From assembly GCA_026874595.1 (NCBI GenBank), contig CM049312.1, forward strand, positions 29,229,456 through 29,293,455: DNA of 64,000 nucleotides. Reading direction: 5' to 3'. Every line of letters begins with the position of its first letter. The first letter of the stretch is position 1. Of this stretch, positions 26,521 to 38,419 are shown one piece after another. The position numbers and the translations under genes are program-made. The notes below the pieces were generated by a model that worked only from the letters and a program-made list of their open reading frames with translations, was not told the origin of the DNA and ran no database searches. Origin of the DNA: Sipunculus nudus. Its lineage: Eukaryota > Annelida > Sipuncula > Golfingiida > Sipunculidae.

Positions 26521-27095
26521 TAAATTTTATTATGATTAGGGCCACGCTTGACAAGCGGTGCTCTATAGTGATCACCATGTCAGTCTGTCCTTCGGTCCAT
26601 CCGTCCTTCCGTCCTTCAGTCAGTGACACTTTATCTCGCGCACGATAACTTTACAACAACGTAGTGTAGCTTTCCCAAAATCACAGGGATGATTGGTACT
26701 CATGAGGGCTCCAGACCTATCGAATTAAAGATCTATCGGAATTCCAATATGTTAGCTACGGCCCGATCGCTGTTTTCTTTCACGTGCGATAACTTAACAA
26801 CAACCTACTGCAGCTTTCCCAAAATCACAGGGATGATTGGTACTCATGAGGGCTCCAGACCTATCGAATTAAAGATCTATCGGAATTCCAATATGTTAGC
26901 TACGGCCCGATCGCTGTTTTCTTTCACGTGCGATAACTTAACAACAACCTACTGCAGCTTTCCCAAATTCACAGGGATGATTGGTACCTATGAGGGCTCC
27001 AGACCTATCGAATTATAGACCTGTCGGAATTACAATATGGCCGTCACAGCCCGATCGGTGATTTTCTTTCTCACGCGATAACTAAACAACAACAT

Positions 27096-28744
27096 CAGCG
27101 GTGTACCTAGCCTCATTGCCGCCCGGGGCGGTCTTAGAAATTGCCGCCCCTCTGACAAAACATTACAAAACTGGATAACATATCGTTTCAAATTTCCTTG
27201 TTACAGGCTTGTATTTGACAACAACGCAATTATATGGATTCACTGGCAGGGAATTCTTCCGCCACATATTAAAGAGCAGACATCATCTCTTTGTTAATGT
27301 AAATCAAAAGATCGCTCGAAGCTCAATCAAGTACATTTCATTATGAAGTGAACAGAATGGAATAAAACGAATAAATTGTAACTATTAACAGATTACACTG
27401 CAGGATACACATATAATGTGGGAAATTGATCTTTCATCACTCACGTAAACACGATTCATGGTTACTTTTAACTCAACATGGGAAAAAAACTTTATTTGGT
27501 GAGTGTTAATCCATTCTCGACGCATACAAATACTTTGTCACATCTATAATTCTACCTCTTGCTATCGCATATGACAGCAGGTGCACCTAATAGAGCTATT
27601 GAGATATGTATGGTACTGCTGCATGCAAGCCATTTAGTCTTTACTAAAACAGCGTAATTCATGAGTTAAGCATATATATGTAGGCAGGGCATGTTTATTT
27701 TATTTTTCACATAAAAAAATCAAATGTTTGCATAAACTGACTTTGTTTAATTAAAATATCCTCAAAGTTTAAACATACTTTAATTCAAGGCTATATCAAC
27801 ATCATTTTAGAATTATAGTGATTATGCACTTTGCGAGGTTTTATTTATAAACTTATGACTATTTGTTATTCAATAAAGTGTTTAAATAAATTTCAAGTAA
27901 TGATATAATTTAAATATATGTTATAATTTAATTTCAAATGATTTGTCACAATATACAAGTTGGCTTTTTGCATGATTGGTCAGTGTATCGATGGCGTTCT
28001 GACATTGCAAGACCACAGATCTAACAAAGAATAACTACAGATATGTATTTCTTGCCTTTGATTTAGAGATCGTCCGCAAATAATTTTGTTGGTTCCACCA
28101 CCAAATTTTCAATCTCTGAAATTCTTGAAAAGGGACAAAAAGGCCAAATTTGAACTTTTTTAGGAACCCCCTTCTGCCACTGATTATACTAAATCCCAGA
28201 AATGCCGCCCAACAAATGTACAATTCATTCGCTAATCATTCTGTAGGTTCTACTGTCAAGTTTATAATCCCTTGAATACTCGAACATTGAACAAAAAGGC
28301 CAAATTTGTAATTTTTAGAACTCTTATGCCACTGATTAAACTAAATCCCAGAAATGCCCCCCCCCCCCAAAAAAAAAAAAAGTGTGCAAACCGTTCCCTA
28401 ATCATTTGGTAGGTTCCACTGTCCAGTTTATAATCCCTGGAACCTTGAACATGGGACAAAAAGGCCAAATTTGTACTTTTTGTGGGACTCCTTATGCCAC
28501 TGATTAAACTTAATCCCAGAAATGCCGTCCCCAAAATGTGCAAATTGTTCGCTTATCATTTGGTAAGTTCCACTGTCCAGTTTATAATCCCTGGAATACT
28601 TGAACCTGGGACAAAAAAGATCGAATTTGTACTTTTTGTGGAACTCCTTGTGCCACTCATTATACTAATTCCCCGAAATGCCGCCCCCCAAAATGTGCCG
28701 CCCGGGCGGACCGCCCCTGCCGACCCCCCTTAGGTACGCCACTG
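27096..28744. mobile_element. Non-autonomous hAT element, 1,649 bp
   Basis: Bounded by an exact 8-bp target duplication AACAACAT (27088-27095 and 28745-28752). The termini are inverted repeats: CAGCGGTGTACCTAGCC on the left, and CAGTGGCGTACCTAAG as the reverse complement of the right end. CAG-type ends with 8-bp duplications define hAT elements. No transposase is encoded. Subterminal CCGCCCGGGGCGG blocks occur at both ends. The right half (28075-28690) is about four tandem units of 155-165 bases. Confidence 0.92.
28075..28690. repeat. 155-165-bp tandem repeat inside the hAT element
   Basis: Four diverged units sharing GGTTCCACTGTCCAGTTTAT (near 28090, 28247, 28413 and 28567), GGGACAAAAAGGCCAAATTTG and CCCAGAAATGCCGCC. 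Open frames here on both strands are repeat artefacts. Such internal arrays are common in non-autonomous hAT derivatives. Confidence 0.85.
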
Positions 28745-29214
28745 AACAACATACTGCAGCTTTCCCAAATTTACAGGGATGGTTGGTACTTATGAGGGCT
28801 CCAGATTCGTTGAATTACAGACCTGTTGGAACTACAGTGTGGCCGCCACAGCCCAAACACTGATTTTATTTCGCACACAATAACTCAACAACAACCTACT
28901 GCAGCTTTCCCAATTTCACAGGGATCATTGCTGCCTATGAGGGCTCCAGACCTATCGAATTACAGACTTGTTCAAAAACAAATATGGTTAACAGACTACA
29001 TTCGGTGATTTTCTATTTTACATATTATTTCAGACATATCTTCTTTATTATCATTTGAATCAGTAGGATTTTTCCCTCATGCATATGGATAAAACCTGTT
29101 TCTGTTTCTCATATTTTTCAAATTAAACTTAATTTTTTACCCATATGTAAACAGGTCCAGCACTAGCAGAATCGCGGGGCCCTCTGGGGACCATTGTCCG
29201 ACCACATCTAGTTT

Positions 29215-29558
29215 TATTATTATTATTATTTCAATGTGATTATACAGGGTTACTTGTTCAGATAATAATTATGCATTCACATATAAATACATGTTACTAG
29301 TTACTTAACCTCTCAAAAAAGACACTTAGGATACGTAAAGTATATTTAAATCAATGGCAACTGCAATGGCATAATTATATTAGTGTAGTATGTTATATTT
29401 CTGTCCTCTGAGTAACTGTAAAAGGTTAGATCTTGTTATTTTCTTATGACTAAAGTGACACAGAATTTGAATCATTGTCCCCCGCTGAGTTGCGAATGCT
29501 GATGCTTTCCCTCTGTCACTGTGTATCATGTGTGAACTGCTACGCATTAAATACATTA

Positions 29559-29592
<34 letters not shown>

Positions 29593-30480
29593 AATATTAA
29601 TATATTAAAATATAAATATATATATATTCTATGTTTTAAATCATTAAAATTAGTTTAATAAGTTTTCTATTTTTCAAATCGTACTTAAACCATTACGTCA
29701 CTATACCGCTAATATCACCCCCCCCCCCCCCCCAACCCAGGTATTCCCGCCAAGCAAATTCTTTTAATCAGCCCCGCCCCACCCTGCACAATTTGGATTA
29801 TATCCTAACCACTATGCTCTACACAATGACACAAAATATTTCACTGTTGTCTTTCAAAATCAAACCCAGTTTATGCGCGTACATTGATTGCACGGTTTGC
29901 TGTGCATGTGTTATTCAGTTTTGCTAAATGTTAGAACGTAATGTAAACATTTTAAATGATATTTTAATAAGTTGGAAGGTCCATCTACTTGACCGGGTCG
30001 CCTTCAGCTGGACCGCACCAGGACCCGACCGCTTATGCGAGGACAGGACCACCCCATGGTAGTCCTGTCCGGTCCACACCTCTAAATCTAACATACTATA
30101 GGGTACGAAATTAATATAATTTTATTCTAATTATTCCCATATATTTATACAGGGTAACTTGTTTAGAAGCCATACTGTTCTTCGGCTAGACCATGTGAAA
30201 AATTACCCATATAAAATACATTAACATTAAAATACATGAGATCATATAAATCAATAAATACATATATTAAATCCGTCAGACATATAAATAAAAAAAGAAT
30301 CTTATATATTGTGAAGCATATAAAATTACAGCATAACAAGTTATATTCGCTGCAAATCTTGTTTGAGTAAAGGCACAGAAGATATTTCTATGTGATTTTT
30401 CAATTAATAGGTTATAATAAAAACATTAAAAATAAAGATTAAACTAAAATACAACAGAGTACGAAGTGAATATCGTAACA
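29215..30480. other. Intergenic
   Basis: AT-rich, with an AT-rich microsatellite near 29570-29630, a run of 16 C at about 29719-29734 and a short GC-rich patch near 29990-30070. No gene or recognisable element. Confidence 0.5.
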
Positions 30481-30486
30481 GAAGGA

Positions 30487-30853
30487 TATGCTTACAGGAG
30501 TCTAGAACCTTTACTGATCTAGGATAACAACCGACCAGCATAAATAAAACTTGATCTACAATACTCTGTCCTCGGTTTAGGAAGAACAATAAGATTGTCC
30601 GTATCAATTTTTGACAATGACAATGATGCTCGCATGCCTTTTTGTGTTATTCGATGTATTAAGTTTTGCACACGAAGGGATGTAAAGTGTTCCTATCGTT
30701 TTAATACAGACCGGATGGATTCAGAAAAAACGATTCGTTAATTATGCTGGGGGTGTGTATGTTCGAGGACTTATAGGGCTTGCTTCGAGTCTTGGCGAGA
30801 ATCATACGGGAAAAAAATTATTGAATTTATGCAGTTGTAAGGATATCGCTATG
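30487..30853. repeat. Duplicated segment A, copy 2
   Basis: Counterpart of 11676-12016, in the same orientation and in the same order relative to segment B and the TRIM-like exon. Similarity ends at GATATCGCTATG in both, after which copy 1 runs into LINE sequence and copy 2 into unrelated sequence. Confidence 0.75.
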
Positions 30854-31379
30854 CACTGTAGGTAATATTGATATTACCCAACGACTGATTAGTTAGCACA
30901 ATAGGATATATATGAATGTATAAATCAAATAGAAATTTCCCATATATATGGTAACCCCTGCATATCCTGCGCCATGTATGATTCAGCTGACAATCTGTTG
31001 TAGAAAGGATTTAATGCGGTCGGGAATTCAATAAGCATACAGAGAGAAATACCAATATGAGGTGTTTAGACGAATAATTACCGTTAATTCGGTCGTTGAT
31101 AGAAAGTGTTTAAACAAACGGAGTAATGGTTTCATTTATTGTACGCTTCAGAAAACTTGTAAGCCGTTAAGCATGAGGCCATGAGCCATGTTACTAAACT
31201 GTCAGGCTTTTTCTTAGTCAACTCCGGCATCCCGGAACACTGTTTTATGTCAGAGGGGAAACAGCCGCTAGCCCACACAATGCTGTATGGTAAGACTAAA
31301 GTCTGCTCATGGCATTTACTTTAAATTCACCTGGTTTCTGCCAAGTACAATATCCGTTCTCTGACTTGTGATTATACTC

Positions 31380-31840
31380 CTTAAGCAGTGGTCAAAATAC
31401 ATTCGGTCTAGAACTCCTTTAACTTCATCCACAGCCATCTACCACAACGCACCGATGAGACCGGTGTATTGGCGTTTGCTTAGGTAGCCAGGCACGCCAT
31501 ACCAAGCTTTCTTTGGCTTGCACCATTATTTTTCCTATGCTAACATCTTTCATGGCTATACCCATCAAACGGTGCTTTTGGATGCAGATTTAATCCAGCA
31601 GTGGTTACGAAGAATGAGTTCTTAAACGAATGTAACGTGGCCACTGTATAGAGATTGTAACGTGTGATAAGAAGTGACATATCCTGTTGAGTATTAAGGA
31701 CTGGGCATGCGTGAAAGAGTGCGCTCTCGTATAAAAACGTGGTTTTTCCAAGTAAGGAGCAAAGTCCTCCGTAGAAGTTGGGATACATCAAGACGCAGCA
31801 AGGCGGTCCTAATACGGAATGGTGAGTTTCCTTCTTCACA
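31380..31840 (-). other. Possible decayed coding sequence, unassigned
   Basis: The minus strand has a 99-codon open frame (31540-31839). In another frame just downstream (31500-31330) it gives protein-like text, AWYGVPGYLSKRQYTGLIGALW, a stop, then MAVDEVKGVLDRMYFDHC. I cannot name a family. The YTG..LIG part resembles the unassigned fragment at 35160-35480, so both may derive from one gene or transposon. Confidence 0.25.
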
Positions 31841-32983
31841 TACTTGCAACGCGCACGGTGATTTTCAATAAGGTGTTCTTAAATTACCGTGGTATTAAGA
31901 TACAAGTCAGCGTACTGAATCTAGTAACTATCATTATCTGTAGTAATGAATTCCCACTGGGCGTCCTTTATCTTATTTTATATATAATATGTATACGTAT
32001 ATTACGGTCGTAACGATATTGCTCAGGAACTATGTGGTGTACGACTCGCACACGTCACGTGCGCTCACTTGACGAACAAAGTACTACAGATAGGGAAAAA
32101 CAGTGCGAGTTCATGTCATTCCTCGGCTATAAATATTACAGGTTGGTCGTTTAAGTGCCATTTGAGTAATCAGTATACAAGTTGTATTATGCATTACAGT
32201 ATGTATTACAAAGTCTGTTTAACTTTTTTAATGGCTTGTTTTAGGTGTACAGTAGGTGGTATATATCCACCTGGGCAAGCAACATGCATTGATAGTATTA
32301 TTAATTGGGATATTTCTTGAACTTTTTTTCAGGCCAGGCAACTTAACAGCATACAAGGCTAGCGGTTGTACCAATGTTATGAATGTATGCGTGTGAGTTA
32401 TTTAGTTTGACTGTTTTTACATTAATTTAATTTATTTTAAATAGTGGTTCATATCATTCATACTAGCATTTCAAGGCATAGCGAAACACAAAACATGTTC
32501 GTGATAAAATTATCAATCTGTCTACCATACATTGCAATTGTGTTTCTTTAATACATTCCATTATATATGATATTGCTGTACCAAAAAAAAAAATATCTCT
32601 ATGTGTATGGACGGATCATCGAAAGGTTGATACTAGAAAGAATAGAAAAGAACTAGATAATCACAAGATGGGATATGGTCACAGTGAATAGGATATTGAC
32701 TTAGTTAAGACTACAGACAACACTCGGGGGGGGGGGGGGCTTGGGAATTTGGTTCCACTCCAATGTATAATCACAGCAAAAGGTTGCAAGAAGACACACA
32801 CGCACACAAATGTATCATAAATAATTAATAAATAATCAAGAGGGTTGTTTTGAAAGGACAGGGACGATCGATATATGTCTGGGACGTTACATTGTCACCA
32901 GGTATATACTGTACGCCCAAGGCACTGGCAACGTGATAACATACCAGGTCATTATGCTATATGTAAAACCGTGGTTATATCTC

Positions 32984-32992
32984 TATATAAAA
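32984..32992 (+). promoter_or_regulatory. TATA box, probable TRIM-like promoter
   Basis: TATATAAAA, a full consensus TATA box in segment B copy 2. Transcription would start near 33012-33022. The matching position in the pseudogene copy (about 17680-17690) has lost the motif. The link to the coding exon at 35749 rests on the donor at 33157 and the acceptor at 35746; it is inference. Confidence 0.45.
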
Positions 32993-33014
32993 CAGCAGTT
33001 GTGTATCCTACCGC

Positions 33015-33156
33015 ACATTCTTTTATCGTCTGCTGCTCGCATAAAAAAACAAACATCATCTTCTGATCACGTGGTTGTTTCTTTTACAGGTTCGCCCTTC
33101 CAACAGTTGTTCATGTGTAATTTGATACATCAAAGTATACGACAACATAAGTGAAG
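33015..33156 (+). other. Candidate 5' UTR exon of the intact TRIM-like gene
   Basis: Runs from about 30 bases past the TATA box to the donor AGTGAAG|GTAAGA (GT at 33157-33158). A TTCTTTTACAG acceptor-like string inside it could shorten the exon. It would splice over about 2.6 kb to CTTCATAG|AAATGG at 35747. Copy 1 has the weaker donor GTACGA. Confidence 0.4.
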
Positions 33157-33463
33157 GTAAGAACTGATATATCCGTGTAGTTACCCTAACCCATTTACTG
33201 TTCTGCCATAGTATATTTTTCTATGAACAATATGTTTATATTATATTTTTCTATAACACACCAAGGTACCTTTATCCAATTGCATTGTTATCAGTGGACA
33301 TATTTAGAATTTTGTTCGAGTTCATGAGTACAAAAGCACAGGAGTACAAAACATGAAACTTAATCCCGACGTATCTTTATCATGCAGTCATTCTGACATT
33401 TTCATGAGCTTTTCTGTTTATCTAAGGCACTAAAATACATATACAATTATATCATTGCAAAAA

Positions 33464-35740
33464 ATTTAATGTGTGTAAGGACGGTGACCATTTCAGCTAA
33501 CCCTGACAAAATGTCAACATATATGTATAGGTCAGTTTCTTTATCAAGCCTGGATATAAGATAATCCATGTATCCTATGTCATGTATCACATGATCAGAA
33601 AGGATAAATATAACTCTCATATTTTAATATAAAGCTAGAAGTTATAGCAAGGATGTACCTGGCCCAGCGATTAATCGAATGAATAGTTATCAAGCCCGAT
33701 GTTTTAGAAGAAACGTTCAATGAGATCAAACAGTTTAACATAAGTAATGGCTTATATATATTTCACAGTTTGCCCTGTCAAGATTATTAACCGTTTCCCA
33801 TTTGGACAACCAATGAGGCACCCCGTCACGAGCTAACCCATATCTGTGTATATACAGGCAGGAAATCTCAAACCGTGGTTTACTATCCGTTTTGTCACCG
33901 ATCCTTTTCGTTGAAATCCTGGTTTCTGATGTTTTGGCGTGTATATTGCTTATAAATATCAGCATGATAATCAGTTCTGACGTTGTCACCGTATCACCGT
34001 TCATTTTCAATTGAAATGAAATGTTTTTCAAGACAAAATATGTTTTTAAAGCACTTTTAATATTGAAAATGAAATATCTTGTACACTGATTAGCTCAGAA
34101 ATATTCATGTAAATTAAGAATTGTAAACGCTTAATTTAATAAAATATTATATATTTTTTAAATCACAAAGATTATGAAAAAGAGTATATACCACATACCA
34201 GAGATTACGGGAAAAAAATTGATAACTGAACAAAACTGAATCAGTATTTACAAACACTCCAGAATGATCGCTTAAAACGAATTTATCTTTTGATAATACC
34301 TAATCAATGCAACGGGTGGTCTCAAAACGAGTCATTTAGGTCGGGGAAAAGCAAATCCTTAGAGTTGAAAAGAGGAAATCAGTTGCGAAATTAACAATTG
34401 AATTAACAAAGCAAACGTGTTAAAGACGTGCCAGATTGTGTCATGGAAACAGTGGCCCTGCAAAATAAATGAATATATAAAACAATCCTGCGACACAATC
34501 CTACAAATTTAACGAATTGTTAGTTCAGGATCCCACAGCATAAGATTGTAGTATTGAGGAAATATGAAGAAACTACACCCACTCAAGAGATAGTCCTTAA
34601 TAGGTAATGGATTAAGAATAAACACTTTGATCAGAACCAATTAACTAAACGTTAAAGGACTGCAAAAAGGTCTATTTTGTAATCTTGTGACAAGCAAAAA
34701 CTTTTACCCGAACTCGATTAAGAGCAATGGCTGGCCAGCTGCAGGATATTGGTTACATGTACAATATGAGGCGGCAAAACAAATATCTATATGCAGAGAT
34801 ATCTGCAATGATTCTGAAGAACAGTTTCTTCCAATCTGGCTCAAATTTTACATGATGAGTGAAACACATCGGAGAAAGATGATTAATCATATATAAATCA
34901 CATAGATTAAGATACCAGTGAATGAAGCTTGAACACAATTTCATGATTATTAAATTTGAAGTTTTGAAAACTGAGCAAAAACTAATGAAACGGTCAAAAT
35001 TATAGGTACTATTTGCAGTTTTCCAAATGACATGCCTTCACCAAGGTCATATATTTAAAATAAACAGCAATATAGGGACATTTCTAATGGGCGCAGAAAC
35101 ACCCAAAATCCAGCAAAATTGAAAAAGCGCGAAAATTTTCGTTTGCAGTTCACATGGCTAATTATACACCTACAAATTTTAAAGGGTATCTTGCGCCCCT
35201 CACGCAGCTGTTATACATGCAGTCACCCCAGACATCTTTTCGTTTAATCGCTGCTTTGTATGACAAGATTCTTTGGGCATGAACAACAGGGCGCGCAAAG
35301 AGCTCAGAATTGTAATCAGACCACTGGAAGTGTGGTATCCCATTGTTTATCATGTCCAAATTTTTATCATGCGAACCCGCTCTCGTTCGTCTGATAACAC
35401 CCGTTGTGGCATAGGGTCAAGAATCAGACCAATGAGAGCTTGTGTCCCGGTGTAATCATACCAGCTGAAGCGGACGGGGCATGTTTAAAATTTGGACTTG
35501 ATGCACAATGCAATACCACGCTTTCAGTATTCTAATAATATTCTGTCCAGGCTTTGCTGAGCAAGACCTACCAACAGACAAACTATAACTGACAGACATG
35601 ACTTTTGCTCATGAGTGATGTTTAAAACAAATGAATTTAAGTTGTCTAAGATATTGTATTATAAACGTTCAGGAAAGTATCATCCACAATTACTTAAAGT
35701 GATAAAGGAGTATTATGTCTTTAATTTAAAAAAAATCACT
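33464..35740. other. Probable 5' UTR intron of the TRIM-like gene
   Basis: No recognisable gene on the plus strand. On the minus strand at 35480-35160, two frames separated by a one-base shift in an A run read like decayed protein (FSWYDYTGTQALIGLILDP, then NNGIPHFQWSDYNSELFARP). I cannot assign this fragment. It resembles the fragment at 31380-31500 around YTG..LIG. Confidence 0.35.
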
Positions 35741-35748
35741 TCATAGAA

Positions 35749-37692
35749 ATGGCAGCGACAGGGGTAAAAGAAGATTTAGAAGATATCAATCAGCTCTTTC
35801 AATGTCAGATCTGCTTCCATACTCTTGTCAGCCGCAGTCCCCGTCAACTGTATTGCTTACACACATTTTGTAAAGTCTGCCTTGAGAAGATTTCGTCTGA
35901 AAACCGAAACGGTGAGATCAAATGCTCCATATGTCGACGAGTCACCCAACCTAAAGACGGACAGGTATCGAATTTGCCGATCAATTTCGTCATAGACCAA
36001 ACAATTCAAATGGTCAAAGCAGTTGCAGGGGCATCATTTTGCAGTAAATGCCTTAAAGGAGGTGACTTTGTGAGAGCAACACTAAAATGTGATTCTTGCG
36101 ATTGGTGCATATGTGAAAATTGTAGAAAGGTGCATGACAGACTTCCAGGATTTTCAGGTCACAAAGTGTGTCATATTGGACAGGAAAAAGCAGAATATAC
36201 TGATGAAGTCTGCAAGTTGCATAAACGTTCATTTATTTTGTTTTGTGAAACATGCCGTCATTTACTGTGTTCTGAATGTGTGATTGGTGATGTGCATGAC
36301 GCGCATGTAGATGATATTAAAACCATAGAAACTGCGTCATGTGAACTTCGAAACTATTTTGCAACAAAGAGACGCGAACTACAGCAGCAAATAGCCTTGC
36401 ATAAGATCAGACTCGATGCAAAATTGACACAGAGAGATCAAATGAATCGGATGAAGGCGGAAATACTAAAATTTGCTGAAACATTAAAATCAAGCATTGA
36501 CGAAAATGCCGCAGATTTAGTTAATGATTTGGAACAGAATCACTTAACGCCTTTAAAATCTCGTATAAACATTCTTGAAGATATTCTCGTCAGTGAACAA
36601 TCATCATTGGACAATTTGGAAACTATAAACAAGAGTTCGGACACTGCGTTACTCATGGAGGTGAATTCATTGACTAAGAGTATTGCAGACGACGAGCAAA
36701 AGACATCTAGGCTGGAGAAGGACGGCGACTTGCCAAGCGTTAACTTCGTGAGAGAGACGATTTTTCCCATTCTTGGTCGCTTGGATGTTCTGCCAATCGA
36801 AGCCAACATAAACATCACTCAAGATGACTTAGAAAGGTTATCCAAGCAACTTTATGGGGATGGACAAAGTACTAATAGATCTCCAAAGTTTATTCAGAAC
36901 ATTGACATCGATGTTGACAGAATTGCAGGTATTGCTCTGTTGAATGACGGTACAGCTGTATATGTGGCAAAATCAAGGCACGGTTTGCTGAGAATAAACC
37001 CTCAAGGGGAAATAATATCAAATTACACTCACGACACTACTAATGAAATAATGAATATATCTTCCTTTAATGGCAGAGTCTTGTGTGTTGATGGCGCTAA
37101 TTATTACCTGCTGGAATTATCTGAAGACGGCACAAAACTTGTTCCGTATGTAAAACGTAGAATAGAGGACTTCGAGCCGAGCCGTGCTTGCTGGAACAAC
37201 ATGGGAATTAAGCTTTTATTTGGCCAAGGCACGATAATAAAATTGGACAAATCGGGTATGGTAATATCTCAGGAAAAAATCAGCTCGTGCGCTGTATCCG
37301 CAGCTCTGCTGGATAATAAACAGTGCTACGTGGTTCGATTGCCTTACCATCGTTTTGGTCGATTAGAATTATGGGATGATAAAGGTCATACGATCACAAA
37401 GTTTGAAAAGCCACCCCATGAACATCATATGAGGGTTTGGGATGCATGTTCCAGCTGTAGGGGAACATTCATTGCCATACATTACTGTCTTTATGAAGAT
37501 TGTGCTGGTCGTGATGGAATGAAGACATACACAGTGTCAGAGTACGCTCCCAATGGCTCATTTATAAGGTATCTACTCACCAAATCTGATGGGATACATC
37601 GTCCGGAATGTGTGTCCTGTGATAGCCTCGGGTATTTGTGGTTCACAGGCGGCTACGCCGGAACTCCATCAGTTCAGGTGTATAAATTTTAG
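35749..37692 (+). CDS. TRIM-like RING/B-box/coiled-coil/beta-propeller protein, intact
   Basis: 647 residues in one open exon. The start is chosen because CTTCATAG is an acceptor two bases before the ATG and the protein begins MAATGVKEDLE like its paralogue. The RING uses C19, C22, C36, H38, C41, C44, C59 and C62. A B-box 1-like cluster runs from C97 to H137. B-box 2 is complete (C154, H157, C165, C168, C173, C176, H182, H185). A coiled coil covers about 186-330. A C-terminal beta-propeller of NHL-like character covers about 370-647 and ends VQVYKF. By family, the RING recruits E2-ubiquitin, the coiled coil dimerises and the propeller binds substrate. Molluscs carry expanded sets of such genes, often linked to innate immunity; the substrate here is unknown. 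It is the only undamaged member of three in the window. Confidence 0.92.
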   Translation: MAATGVKEDLEDINQLFQCQICFHTLVSRSPRQLYCLHTFCKVCLEKISSENRNGEIKCSICRRVTQPKDGQVSNLPINFVIDQTIQMVKAVAGASFCSKCLKGGDFVRATLKCDSCDWCICENCRKVHDRLPGFSGHKVCHIGQEKAEYTDEVCKLHKRSFILFCETCRHLLCSECVIGDVHDAHVDDIKTIETASCELRNYFATKRRELQQQIALHKIRLDAKLTQRDQMNRMKAEILKFAETLKSSIDENAADLVNDLEQNHLTPLKSRINILEDILVSEQSSLDNLETINKSSDTALLMEVNSLTKSIADDEQKTSRLEKDGDLPSVNFVRETIFPILGRLDVLPIEANINITQDDLERLSKQLYGDGQSTNRSPKFIQNIDIDVDRIAGIALLNDGTAVYVAKSRHGLLRINPQGEIISNYTHDTTNEIMNISSFNGRVLCVDGANYYLLELSEDGTKLVPYVKRRIEDFEPSRACWNNMGIKLLFGQGTIIKLDKSGMVISQEKISSCAVSAALLDNKQCYVVRLPYHRFGRLELWDDKGHTITKFEKPPHEHHMRVWDACSSCRGTFIAIHYCLYEDCAGRDGMKTYTVSEYAPNGSFIRYLLTKSDGIHRPECVSCDSLGYLWFTGGYAGTPSVQVYKF

Positions 37693-38105
37693 CATTATCC
37701 CACATGACTTCCAATGCCTCGAACGGATTGTGTATCCTGTGATAGCCTCGGGTATATGTGGTTCACAAGTGGCTACTTCAGGACTCCATTTGTTCAGGTT
37801 TATTAAGGTTAGCACATGGCTTTCAATGCCTCGAATGGATTGTGGATCCTATGTAGCCTCGGGTATATGTGGTTCACAGGAGGCTACGCAATGACTCCAT
37901 TAGTTCAAGTAATAAACTTTAGCATTATCCCACATGCCTCCCAATGTCTCGTCCGGAATGTATGTCCTGTGATAGCCTGAGATATATGTGGTTCACAGGC
38001 GGCTACAACAGTACTACGACAGTTCAGGTTTATAAACTTTAGCATTATCCCACATGACTTCCAATGCGTCGTCCGGATTGTATATCCTGTGGAAGCAAGC
38101 CTCGG
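37601..38105 (+). repeat. Tandem repeats of the TRIM-like gene's last 120 bp
   Basis: Units begin at 37601, 37721, 37833, 37951 and 38071 (spacing 112-120), the last partial. Each holds the end of the propeller (CDSLGYLWFTGGY... VQVYKF) plus about 35 bases of 3' UTR. Unit 1 is the real C-terminus. Units 2 and 4 keep an open frame to a stop (unit 4: CDSLRYMWFTGGY...VQVYKL). Unit 3 has a deletion that shifts the frame. No splice acceptor is visible before the extra units. The 101-codon plus frame and the 80-codon minus frame here are repeat artefacts. Confidence 0.9.
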
Positions 38106-38419
38106 TTTTAAATCGTGTATCCATATTTTGTAGCTTAAGTCGCCCAATTTATACGTCCTAATTGCTGTGCTAAATTTGACCTTAGCTCTACTTTTTCTAA
38201 ATTATTTTTTTATAGTATCTTGTACTTCATTTCGAGGTTTCAGCATATTATTTATATATAACTTCTTAAGATCTTGCAACTTCTTTGCGTCTTTTATGTC
38301 TTCTAATCAGTGAATGATCTACCCTGCCATATGTTTAATACTTTTTTTTTATTTACAAGAGATCTGTTAAATAATATAAACTAAGTATTTCTATGGAGTC
38401 CTGTTTTAAATGTACTACA

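Larger units (their letters stand above)
26536..29214. mobile_element. Non-autonomous repeat with a 144-bp minisatellite core
   Basis: A TCCG-rich microsatellite (about 26590-26625) is followed by tandem 144-base units (GATTGGTACTCATGAGGGCTCCAGACC at 26691, 26835 and 26979). A hAT element interrupts the array, which resumes at 28745 with about two more units. The 3' side has a small GGAC-CATT-GTCC hairpin and then CATCTAG before TTTT. Microsatellite plus minisatellite core, hairpin and CTAG end resemble Helitron-derived elements of bivalves. That identity is inference. The 109-codon frame at 26689-27018 is the repeat read in frame, not a gene. Confidence 0.6.
32385..33463. repeat. Duplicated segment B, copy 2
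   Basis: Counterpart of 16999-18168, same orientation. It contains the TATA box at 32984-32992 and the donor at 33157. Upstream of the intact TRIM-like gene by about 2.3 kb. Confidence 0.8.

Noticed and set aside
26689-27018. 109-codon open frame with near-identical repeats
   Set aside because: It is a 144-bp minisatellite whose length is a multiple of three, so any open unit stays open. The array continues untranslated and is part of a repeat element.
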